Source: an uncultured Bacilli bacterium
Lineage (GTDB): Bacteria; Bacillota_I; Bacilli_A; RF39; UBA660
Assembly: GCA_910586425.1 (NCBI GenBank)
Contig: CAJUHL010000040.1
Span: 1 to 14,872, forward strand
Direction: 5' to 3'
DNA length: 14,872 nt
Shown here piece after piece: positions 1 to 6,270 of this stretch; position 1 is the first letter of the stretch, and every line of letters starts with the position of its first letter. Below the pieces are notes generated by a model, which ran no database searches, was not told the DNA's origin, and was given only the letters and a program-made list of their open reading frames with translations. The translations under genes and the position numbers were made by a program.

Positions 1-7
1 TTATATA

Positions 8-36
8 AAAAAGCTCACATATGTGGGCTTTTTTGC
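8..36 (+). terminator. Intrinsic terminator at left edge
   Basis: A hairpin with arms AAAAAAGCTCACAT and ATGTGGGCTTTTTT (one G-T wobble) ends in a T-tract. It would end a rightward transcript entering from outside the window. The A-run on the left also gives a T-run on the other strand, so it may work in both directions. Confidence 0.8.
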
Positions 37-85
37 TGTTAAAAATAAAATATTTACTTAATTATGAAATAATTGAAATGAAATA

Positions 86-114
86 TTGACATTTTTTAGA
101 ATGTGTTATAAACT
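86..114 (+). promoter_or_regulatory. Candidate promoter of a small RNA
   Basis: TTGACA at 86-91 is followed after 17 bases by TAAACT at 109-114; an alternative -10, TATAAA, begins at 107 with a 15-base spacer. There is no reading frame between this site and the terminator at 177-208, so any transcript would be a short RNA. Confidence 0.45.
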
Positions 115-120
115 TTTAAT

Positions 121-208
121 TGTGAAAGATATAATTGTTTTTCACGTAATTTTCATATTTTCACTAATATAGATATAAGCCATAGGGTGATGTCCTTATG
201 GCTTTTTT
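121..208 (+). ncRNA. Candidate small RNA (~90 nt)
   Basis: The stretch lies between a promoter-like site (86-114) and an intrinsic terminator (177-208) and has no useful reading frame. It holds a first hairpin with arms GTGAAA (122-127) and TTTCAC (140-145), then the terminator hairpin. The promoter-hairpin-terminator order is what a small regulatory RNA looks like, but I do not recognise a family. It could also be only the remains of a lost gene's ends. It converges on the 3' end of the nuclease-like gene to its right. Confidence 0.35.
177..208 (+). terminator. Intrinsic terminator
   Basis: AGCCATA-GGG pairs with CC-T-TATGGCT around a short loop, followed by TTTTTTG. The T-tract is on the plus strand, so it ends rightward transcription. 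It lies just beyond the stop codon of the leftward nuclease-like gene but is not oriented to terminate it. Confidence 0.75.
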
Positions 209-222
209 GTTTTTCTTGGTAT

Positions 223-1203
223 TTATACAATGTTACATAAATAATCAAATATTAGAGTTGGAATCCTGTATTTTTGGTTTTCAATATCAAGATTTTTTAA
301 ATAATCCTGTATTACTTTACTTTGATTTGTAGTCAAATTTAGAGAAGAAAGTAATTGCTTCAATTCGTTAATATATCTTTCATTACTACCTTTATTTGTA
401 TTGGAACTAAGTACATGATCTAATCTTCCAAGTGCTATTCCAATCCTAAAATATATAAGATAATTTTGACTTAATGAATACGAAATAGAGTTTATATTTC
501 GTTGTACATCTTGACACCAATAAAATGCATTTTCTTGTTTAAAATCTATTGTTAAATTTAATGAACCAGTTAAATATTTTTTTATTTCAGCTAGACAGAT
601 TTGTAAATTTTCTCTTGTGTTGGGATTAAATACCCAATTAAGTCCATTTTCTATCATATAACAATATGATAATGCAGGTGTCCTTTCAAATCTCATCATA
701 TCAATATAATCGGTAAAAACTATACTAAAGAAGCCTAGACATATTAAAGAAGAATAATTTTCATTCATACCACAATATTCAGGATAATAATGTATAGCTA
801 TATTACCATTATACGATAAAATTTCCTCTATATCGTCCCAAAAGAAAATATAAATAGTTCTAACAGAATTGTTTTGTAAAGTTTCAACTATGTTTTGGAT
901 ATTTGTATCACGTTCTAATGCTGTGGCTAACCAAAATTGCTTAAATGGAAAATCTAATTTTTGGGTTTTTCCTAATTCGTTTAAAATGATACTGCTTATT
1001 TCCGTTGGTGATTTGTCGCTTAAATAATCTTTACACTGAACGACTATTTTGTTTTCTCCACTTGTATATAAATCAATTCCATTTTGCGCTTGTCCAGTTC
1101 TTCCATATAAGCTTAAAGTTATATTCAATTTTACTTGTAGAGTATCTCTTGCTAAAAGCTCAAATGTATCAGGATCTTTTATCTTAGGGAATTTTTTTAA
1201 CAT
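223..1203 (-). CDS. Mrr-like restriction endonuclease-fold protein
   Basis: This 326-residue soluble protein has an N-terminal PD-(D/E)XK nuclease pattern. FELL carries Glu15, NGIDLY carries Asp44, and VVQCKD carries Gln56 and Lys58, in the order and spacing of Mrr-like nucleases (E ... GxD ... QxK). The stretch GRTGQAQNGID is typical of this group. From about residue 100 on, the protein is unrecognised and has no membrane segment. The start is chosen at 1203 because GGAGG lies nine bases before that ATG; the ATG sixteen codons upstream has no ribosome binding site. It follows the TnpC-like gene in the same direction with a 66-bp gap, so the two are probably co-transcribed. Known relatives of this fold cut DNA in restriction or phage-defence systems. 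The exact target is inference. The fold call is fairly sure; the biological role is not. Confidence 0.72.
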   Translation of the reverse strand: MLKKFPKIKDPDTFELLARDTLQVKLNITLSLYGRTGQAQNGIDLYTSGENKIVVQCKDYLSDKSPTEISSIILNELGKTQKLDFPFKQFWLATALERDTNIQNIVETLQNNSVRTIYIFFWDDIEEILSYNGNIAIHYYPEYCGMNENYSSLICLGFFSIVFTDYIDMMRFERTPALSYCYMIENGLNWVFNPNTRENLQICLAEIKKYLTGSLNLTIDFKQENAFYWCQDVQRNINSISYSLSQNYLIYFRIGIALGRLDHVLSSNTNKGSNERYINELKQLLSSLNLTTNQSKVIQDYLKNLDIENQKYRIPTLIFDYLCNIV

Positions 1204-1269
1204 TCGTATAAACCTCCATTTGACAGTATTAGATTTGCTTAAATTAGCCATATTGTTATAATATCTATT

Positions 1270-1992
1270 TTAATCTATGACATTCATTATAATATCAATT
1301 GTAGTAGCTTTCGTCACTTTTTCTGTGATAGTAAGCAAGTAGGCATTATCCTTTTTTTTTAAGGTTATGCCATCTATAGGTGTAGCCAATTCAAAAGTAT
1401 AATAAGGATTGGATAAGCTGTATTCTCCCCATTTAAACCCATTAAGAACAACCTCCTCTACAGGACTTTCAAAACTAATCATCAGTGGAGATTCAATTCT
1501 ATAAGCAGTAAAACTTCGTTCGTTAGGTATTAAATGTAATTTGAAGTCTGGAGACTTTTTTAAACCTTCTAATTGCTCTTTGTGTTCTTGGATTTCTTGT
1601 TTTAAACGCTTGTTTTCTTCTTGGAGTAATTGGAAATTAATCATATAGCTTTCTTGGAGTTTTCTTTTAACTTCTTCATATTGTAGGAGCATATCTTCAT
1701 GGTACATTTGGGGATTGATGTCTAAGCCTGTGCTTGCTGGAATCCCTCCTTCATATTTTGTCTTTTCCTCGGCAATGGATTTAGCTTTATTAAATAGTTT
1801 TTTGGCTCTTTCGTTCTGATGTAGATAGCTCTTGCTTAATCTGGAAAGTTTACATACTCGTGAAATAGTAATTTTTTCTTCATTATGTATCATATCTTCC
1901 AACACTGTTTTAAGGGTGTTATATTTTTCTTCAGCTATTTTCTTTCTGGCTTCTTGCAAGGGGGAAGTATTTCTCTCATGGTCTTTTGGCAT
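1270..1992 (-). CDS. TnpC-like (DUF6262-like) transposon accessory protein, orphan
   Basis: This 240-residue protein is probably the accessory protein of a Tn554-type transposon. Residues 40-65 (ITISRVCKLSRLSKSYLHQN) look like the DNA-binding helix-turn-helix of TnpC/DUF6262 proteins. A charged coiled coil follows at about 100-146. The last ~80 residues are rich in alternating hydrophobic residues and look beta-stranded, which is longer than I would expect of a plain TnpC. AGGAAGG nine to ten bases before the ATG supports the start. In Tn554-like elements this gene follows the recombinase genes tnpA and tnpB. Neither is present upstream here; that stretch holds a CpaF fragment and a repeat instead. 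The protein may therefore be the leftover of a decayed transposon, or a DNA-binding partner recruited by the downstream nuclease-like gene. The family call rests on the HTH pattern alone. Confidence 0.55.
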   Translation of the reverse strand: MPKDHERNTSPLQEARKKIAEEKYNTLKTVLEDMIHNEEKITISRVCKLSRLSKSYLHQNERAKKLFNKAKSIAEEKTKYEGGIPASTGLDINPQMYHEDMLLQYEEVKRKLQESYMINFQLLQEENKRLKQEIQEHKEQLEGLKKSPDFKLHLIPNERSFTAYRIESPLMISFESPVEEVVLNGFKWGEYSLSNPYYTFELATPIDGITLKKKDNAYLLTITEKVTKATTIDIIMNVID

Positions 1993-2191
1993 GGCTATAA
2001 TCCTTCCTGTTCAATTTATACCCCTATTCTACAACAAATCAATGCTTCATAAAAGAGATTTCATAGACCAATGTACAAAATAAAGTGATTTTTATAGGGC
2101 TGGACTGATAAGGGAACTGGCTAAATGATAGATGTGTGATTAGATAAAATCCCTCCTAAATACCCTTGAAATGGCTTGTATATAGGAAATT

Positions 2192-2254
2192 TACGTCAAG
2201 TATACGTGGAGTAGATAGTGTGTACATTCCCTTATTTTGGTACGTCAAGCATAC
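2192..2254 (+). repeat. Pair of 14-bp direct repeats
   Basis: TACGTCAAGTATAC at 2192-2205 and TACGTCAAGCATAC at 2241-2254 differ at one base and are spaced 49 bp apart. They lie upstream of the TnpC-like gene, where the missing tnpA/tnpB would be. They may be recombinase-binding or operator sites; no family is recognised. Confidence 0.5.
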
Positions 2255-2284
2255 AAAAACCGATATATTTTAAATACCAGATAT

Positions 2285-2347
2285 ATCGTGGGCGAGATCC
2301 GCGGCGCAGAATGCCTGGACATGCTCCAGGCAATGAACACGGGGCAT
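2285..2347 (+). pseudogene. Fragment of a CpaF/TadA-type secretion ATPase gene
   Basis: About 21 codons read IVGEIRGAECLDMLQAMNTG, which closely matches the VGE(V/I)RGAEALDMLQAMNTGH core of CpaF/VirB11-family ATPases (Tad pilus or conjugative secretion). Upstream there is no matching sequence. Downstream the expected DGSLSTGH continuation is replaced at once by the ~170-bp repeat, at a shared GCAT. The fragment is much richer in GC than its flanks, which marks it as a foreign piece left by recombination. It has no function as it stands. Confidence 0.75.
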
Positions 2348-2517
2348 CTAGTCCGAGCATCTTACCAACAATACTTCCTATCTTTACTTATGACTATAAG
2401 GAGAAGAATGGACGCCGAGAAGCCAGAGGAAAAAGCCTGTTCATCAATGCGGAATATATACAGGCAAGTGTCGTTACCTGTTTAAGAAAAAATGGCAGAT
2501 TTCAATATTCTGGTTAG
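2344..2517 (+). pseudogene. Repeat copy 1: 3' end of an unrecognised gene
   Basis: This is the first of three direct copies (others at 8554-8739 and 13547-13732). The frame reads ASSPSILPTILPIFTYDYKE, continues through LFINAEYIQ and CLRKNG, and here runs to QYSG and stop. No start lies in the shared part, and the copy begins abruptly at GCATCTAG fused to a CpaF fragment. The differences from the other copies are largely silent or conservative, so the ancestor was a real protein tail under selection. I do not recognise the family. Confidence 0.6.
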
Positions 2518-2724
2518 CTTTTCATCGGTTGTCCGAAGATTTGAAAGTCATTTATCTGTGTATGTTGAATTATATTTCTATGTGAATATTTGTAAAGACT
2601 GTTACGCACCACTGAAGCGGTAAGTCCTTAATAAATAAAAAAACCATTTACCTTTTGCTGTGCATCGCAATACTTAAAGTGGGGGGAAAATTAAACAAAA
2701 GTAAGGGAAGTCTGTTCTGCGAAT

Positions 2725-2759
2725 CAATGGTACTATTAGGAAATCTGATGGTACCATTG
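2725..2759. repeat. 9-bp inverted repeat
   Basis: CAATGGTAC (2725-2733) and GTACCATTG (2751-2759) form a hairpin with a 17-base loop and no T-tract. It lies in the gene-free stretch after repeat copy 1. It may be an operator or a remnant; the rest of 2518-2795 shows nothing I can name. Confidence 0.4.
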
Positions 2760-2795
2760 GTTGACAGTAAAATCTGAATTTTTTGACACGGAATA

Positions 2796-2824
2796 ATCAT
2801 CATCTTTGAATATTAGGATGATTT
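2796..2824 (+). terminator. Degenerate terminator-like hairpin (relative of the Rpn-leader hairpins)
   Basis: ATCATC (2796-2801) pairs with GATGAT (2817-2822), followed by TTT. The core CTTTGAATATTAGGATG resembles the two better-preserved hairpins at 8783-8807 and 14486-14512, which sit before Rpn genes. Its place downstream of repeat copy 1 mirrors the order of copies 2 and 3, but no Rpn start follows here. Confidence 0.45.
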
Positions 2825-2839
2825 TATATAAGAAAATTA

Positions 2840-3013
2840 GTGTTCTCACCTTTTGATGGTTTATTTAATTATTTACCTGAAATTCCATGCGCTATGTTGT
2901 CGTTAATTGATGTAGTCATCGTTATGGCTGCCCGTCATGTCTTAAAGACGGAAAGTTTGTTTCGCAAAGTAACAAAGGGTTACTATACTAGAAAAAGAAT
3001 AAATATAAATTAA
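2840..3013 (+). pseudogene. Possible small ORF or gene remnant
   Basis: A frame open from 2822 reads protein-like sequence, including LPEIPCAMLSLIDVVIVMAA and FRKVTKGYYTRKR, to TAA at 3011-3013. It could start at GTG 2840 or ATG 2894, but neither has a good ribosome binding site. I do not recognise it. It may be the tail of a lost gene or a chance frame in AT-rich DNA. Confidence 0.25.
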
Positions 3014-3194
3014 GTTGGGATACGTTTTTCTTTTAAAAGTTTTTTGGCGAAAAAAATAAACTGTTGGTGTAAAAGAAAATTATAATATTAAAATATTATA
3101 GTTTTATAATGTTGCTCGAAAGTTAAAAGAGTATACTGGCATAACGGTTAATTGTATTGTTATTATTGTGCCGATAATGATATAAATTAAAAAA

Positions 3195-3251
3195 GTTACC
3201 TATATACGCATATTATCTTTCTTATGTATATAATATGCGTATATAACTAAC
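3195..3251 (-). terminator. Long AT-rich hairpin, terminator for leftward transcription
   Basis: Two perfect 16-base arms, TATATACGCATATTAT (3201-3216) and its complement (3230-3245), are separated by 13 bases. After two mismatches they extend with GTTA/TAAC. On the minus strand the stem is followed at once by TTTTTT. It would therefore stop a leftward transcript, such as the one from the promoter in the 3450-3646 segment in its present orientation. The plus strand has no T-tract. The stretches 3014-3194 and 3252-3449 around it hold no gene I can support. Confidence 0.6.
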
Positions 3252-3449
3252 AGTTAATTATAACAAAAAAACTAATAGTTGTAAATATATTACTACCTTT
3301 TTAAGCATAGTTTGTTAAAGCTGCATCCATATTAAAAATATTTTTGTTAAAAGTTACTATTGCAATAAAAAGAAAAATATCATATAATATAGCAAGCGCA
3401 GAAAAATGGAGTTTTTTATTTTTTAGGCTCTCTAAGCAAAATTTTTGAA

Positions 3450-3646
3450 ATTCTTATAAATTTTTATTGACAATAATAGTGGATATTTACTTGCCCAAAA
3501 TGTTTAATTAAGATTATTAACAAGGGGGAATGATGTATTCCTTGTTTATTAGTGACTATGATAGCAATCTAATCTATCTATTTTATGAATACATAATAGA
3601 TTATATCATAGTTGTGCAGTTATTGTCAATAAAAATTTATAAGAAT
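3450..3646. repeat. Candidate invertible promoter segment (inverton) with 27-bp inverted repeats
   Basis: Positions 3450-3476 and 3620-3646 are perfect 27-bp inverted repeats around 143 bp. Each arm contains TTGACA facing inwards. Only the right arm's TTGACA has a TATAAT at proper distance (18 bp, minus strand). Flipping the segment would place the same promoter facing the three-gene operon that begins at 3749. Size and layout match the phase-variable promoter switches known in gut Clostridia (for example the RecV-controlled switches of Clostridioides difficile). Inside are further hairpins: ACTATGATA/TATCATAGT at about 3554-3612 and AACAAGG/CCTTGTT at about 3520-3548. No recombinase gene is in the window, so one would have to act in trans. 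A MITE or a plain structured region are the alternatives. Confidence 0.7.
3600..3629 (-). promoter_or_regulatory. Near-consensus promoter inside the invertible segment (present orientation: OFF)
   Basis: On the minus strand, TTGACA (3624-3629) is followed after 18 bases by TATAAT (3600-3605). The -35 box lies in the inverted repeat and the -10 box in the unique part. It now drives leftward, away from any recognisable gene and towards the hairpin at 3195-3251. After inversion the boxes would lie at 3467-3472 and 3491-3496 and drive rightward into the operon at 3749. Confidence 0.75.
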
Positions 3647-3748
3647 AAGTTTCATAAAAGGGGAATCAAGAAATAGTTTTTTATTTTACAATATGAATGT
3701 ATATGATTTAGGGAGAAAGGGGAGAATATACTGTAGTGTATAAATTAT

Positions 3749-4186
3749 ATGGGATACATAGGAAAAGATAATGAAAAACGAAAAGATATAAAAGATATAA
3801 AAATTATTTTTTCAGTAATTTCACTTTTACTCATGATACCGATGTTGCTAAATGGTGGCGATAGCTATTACAGAACTCTTTTTATTTTTTTGATAAACAG
3901 AGTTATTGATATGTTTTTTGAGAAAGGAAATAATGAATCAGCATTTTTTGCTGTATGGTCTCTTTTAAACCAATGGGTGTGTGTAGGTACGTCTGCGATA
4001 GCTTTTTGTTCTTTATCTCCCGATTTTGCAGGGGTTTGTATATCTTACGCTGTTTACATAAATATTATTTTATTTATATCTGCGACTTTATGTGTGTTAA
4101 AAGAGATGTTACAAATGATTCAAACATCTATAAGGGAGAAAAAAATTATTGAGAAGATTAAAAGTGAGATGGATAGAAATAGTTGA
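3749..4186 (+). CDS. Four-helix membrane protein, first gene of switch operon
   Basis: This 145-residue protein has about four hydrophobic segments: near residues 19-36, 41-57, 65-90 and 93-117. A charged, basic N-terminal tail and a charged C-terminal tail (from ~128) flank them. I recognise no family. An in-frame stop at 3734-3736 limits the start to this ATG or a non-standard codon just before it. A purine-rich Shine-Dalgarno-like run lies unusually far upstream (about 3710-3724), so initiation may be weak. The stop overlaps a TTG of the next gene, and the three genes 3749-5024 form a tight operon. Expression probably depends on the invertible segment at 3450-3646. A membrane effector, pore or sensor role is inference only. 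Confidence 0.72.
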   Translation: MGYIGKDNEKRKDIKDIKIIFSVISLLLMIPMLLNGGDSYYRTLFIFLINRVIDMFFEKGNNESAFFAVWSLLNQWVCVGTSAIAFCSLSPDFAGVCISYAVYINIILFISATLCVLKEMLQMIQTSIREKKIIEKIKSEMDRNS

Positions 4187-4212
4187 AAAATAAAGTAAAG
4201 GGGGCGTTTACA

Positions 4213-4446
4213 ATGACAGGTACAGGAATGATTATCTGGGTTATAGCAGGTACAGCGGTTTTTGTTCTATTTGCAGTTATTGTTACGATTATAATAACAA
4301 AGATTAATTCTAAAAATATAGAAAATGTGCAGAATGTTTATTTGGGTAAGTTATCTAACAGTGATTTATCGATACAAGATGCAATGAAGTATCTAAAGCT
4401 GACAAATGGAATAAGGCAAGGAAAAAGTAAGGAAGAAAATGAATGA
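4213..4446 (+). CDS. Small single-pass membrane protein, second gene of switch operon
   Basis: This 77-residue protein has one transmembrane helix (about residues 6-29) and a short charged cytoplasmic-type tail ending in GKSKEENE. The ATG at 4213 is chosen because AAAGGGGG lies about eight bases upstream; the frame is open to a TTG at 4183 that overlaps the previous stop but has no such site. The gene ends in an ATGA overlap (4443-4446) with the third gene, so translation is probably coupled. Its size and position suggest a membrane partner or regulator of the four-helix protein. The residue pattern matches nothing I know. Confidence 0.72.
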   Translation: MTGTGMIIWVIAGTAVFVLFAVIVTIIITKINSKNIENVQNVYLGKLSNSDLSIQDAMKYLKLTNGIRQGKSKEENE

Positions 4447-5024
4447 GAGAAGTACATCCAGACCAGAGTAGTTATGAAATAATATGGAAAGAAATTATTT
4501 GTAAAGAGATTGATAATTATAATTCTGTATATGTTGGTTGTTTAGACTTTATTCCAAATGTGAAAGATGAAATATGGAAAAAATATGTAGAATTGAATAC
4601 TTACTGCAAAACAAATTATATGAAATCAGTGGATGGAAAGCTAGATAGACATAAAGTTGCTGCATGTTATATGGCTGCAATATCTATTCTACGTCCAATA
4701 AGATTCATAAAAAAAGTTGATAATAAGGACGTTCCATTAGCATTGAATGAATCATTGGCAATTACAGTTGGGTTATCATTGCTTAGGGCTTTTTCTATTT
4801 CGGCGATAAAAAAGAGCGAAAGTATGGATGAAAAAATTTCAGATATATTGATTTCTAAATTTGAAAACGGAATCAAATTGCCAGATAAGGATTATGTCAA
4901 CCACGGTATTTATCAGGAGAATTATGCAAATGAGCTTCATTACGCTGTATCTGAAGGAAAATTGTGTGTTTTATCTTTGGCACACGAATTATATCTTTTG
5001 GAATTGTTGACTAGAATCATCTAG
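4443..5024 (+). CDS. Unrecognised soluble helical protein, third gene of switch operon
   Basis: This 193-residue protein has no signal peptide or clear membrane span and looks mostly helical. The most family-like feature is LDRHKVAACYMAAI at about 67-80 (Asp69, His70), followed by LNES (101-104) and YANELHYAV (161-169) with His166, and His181 near the end. Such scattered Asp/His/Asn/Glu residues on helices could bind a metal, as in HD-like hydrolases, but the classic HxxHD pattern is absent, so I do not assign it. It starts in an ATGA overlap with the small membrane protein and has no ribosome binding site of its own beyond the coupled one. As the only soluble member it is the likely enzymatic or sensing part. 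That is inference. Confidence 0.72.
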   Translation: MREVHPDQSSYEIIWKEIICKEIDNYNSVYVGCLDFIPNVKDEIWKKYVELNTYCKTNYMKSVDGKLDRHKVAACYMAAISILRPIRFIKKVDNKDVPLALNESLAITVGLSLLRAFSISAIKKSESMDEKISDILISKFENGIKLPDKDYVNHGIYQENYANELHYAVSEGKLCVLSLAHELYLLELLTRII

Positions 5025-5159
5025 ACGGAGTATAGAATAAACTATATTATCTTAAAGCTATGTTATCGAATGGCATCTAAAACTTATCCCTTAATTGTAA
5101 GATTTCTAAATATTGCATTTGTGACTTATCTAGAATTTAGAGAAAATGGTTTTTATTTT

Positions 5160-5184
5160 CTCGGTGGTCAAAATGACCACCGAG
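5160..5184. terminator. GC-rich hairpin between convergent genes
   Basis: A perfect 11-bp stem, CTCGGTGGTCA and TGACCACCGAG, closes an AAA loop. It lies between the ends of the rightward three-gene operon and the leftward pyrD. Neither side is followed by a good T-tract, so it may be a weak bidirectional terminator or an RNA-stabilising end. Confidence 0.5.
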
Positions 5185-5259
5185 TTGGATATTAATCTCA
5201 TTTATAAAAATTTTCTATATACTCACTTTAAAGTAAATGTGTGGGTAGAAAGATTTAAA

Positions 5260-6198
5260 TTATAAACAATAGTGACATTCATAATTGTTTGTTTCTTTGT
5301 CAACACTACCTATAATTTCTTTTACATCACTAATACTATGTTTTAATAAATATTGTTCAATTCCTTCAATAATTTCGATAGTTGTATATGGATTATGAAA
5401 ATTAGCTGTTCCAACGGCAATTGCAGTTGCACCAGCAATCATAAACTCAATAGCATCTTCGTAGCGAGATATCCCTCCCATCCCGATTATTGGTATCTTT
5501 ACTGATTCATAAACTTGGTTAATCATTCTAACAGCAATTGGTTTGATTGCTGGTCCAGATAATCCGCCAATTTTGTTTGCTAAAACATATTTTCGTGTAT
5601 TTATATCAATTTTCATGCCAGAAAGTGTATTAATCATTGAGATAGCATCTGCACCTCCATCTTCAACAGCTTTGGCTAATTCTGTTATATCTGTAATGTT
5701 TGGGGTCAATTTAATACTTATAGGTTTGAGAGAGTATGTTTTTAATTTTTTTACCATTTTATTTAATGCTATTGGATTCTGCCCCAAATTAATTCCGCCT
5801 GCTTTTACATTTGGACAAGAAACATTAATTTCAAACATATCAATTGGATAGTCAGAAAGAATTTCAACCATTTCGCAGTATTCTTCTATGCTTTGACCAC
5901 AGATATTTACAAATATAGGAGCATCAAATTTTTTCAGAAAGGCTAAATCTCTTTTTATAAATATTTCAACACCTGGATTTTGTAATCCTATTGCATTTAA
6001 CATACCGCCATAGGTTTCTGCAATGCGAGGTGTTGGATTGCCGGACCATGGGGTTTTAGATACTCCCTTGGTGGTAATGGCTCCTAGACGGTTTAAGTCT
6101 ATAAATTCTCCATATTCCATTCCTGAACCGAATGTTCCAGAGGCAACTGTTACGGGGTTTTTCATTGTGATTCCTGCAATGTTTACAAGTGTATTCAT
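5260..6198 (-). CDS. pyrD: Dihydroorotate dehydrogenase B, catalytic subunit
   Basis: The enzyme oxidises dihydroorotate to orotate in pyrimidine synthesis, using FMN, and passes electrons to PyrK and on to NAD+. The 312-residue protein has the usual class 1B length. The active-site cysteine is Cys128 in NVSCPNVKAGG. Other family marks are VASGTFGSG (18-26), Lys44 in TTKGVS, the NAIGLQNPG stretch (68-76), IKLTPN (162-167), and the FMN-phosphate regions GGLSGPAIKP and IIGMGGI. All key residues seem present. The start is set at 6198, where GGAGG stands five bases before the ATG; the ATG four codons earlier overlaps this site. It is the last gene of the leftward cluster pyrK - radical SAM - pyrD. 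No other pyrimidine gene is adjacent, so it may be a second copy or work in a different pathway. Confidence 0.93.
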   Translation of the reverse strand: MNTLVNIAGITMKNPVTVASGTFGSGMEYGEFIDLNRLGAITTKGVSKTPWSGNPTPRIAETYGGMLNAIGLQNPGVEIFIKRDLAFLKKFDAPIFVNICGQSIEEYCEMVEILSDYPIDMFEINVSCPNVKAGGINLGQNPIALNKMVKKLKTYSLKPISIKLTPNITDITELAKAVEDGGADAISMINTLSGMKIDINTRKYVLANKIGGLSGPAIKPIAVRMINQVYESVKIPIIGMGGISRYEDAIEFMIAGATAIAVGTANFHNPYTTIEIIEGIEQYLLKHSISDVKEIIGSVDKETNNYECHYCL

Positions 6199-6270
6199 AT
6201 TATCCTCCATTTAATGATATTTATTATTTCTTATATTGGAGTTTTTTACAAGATATAAATTTCCAATATA

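Noticed and set aside
4443..5024. HD-domain phosphohydrolase
   Set aside because: Only a DRH motif is present; the HxxHD metal site is missing.
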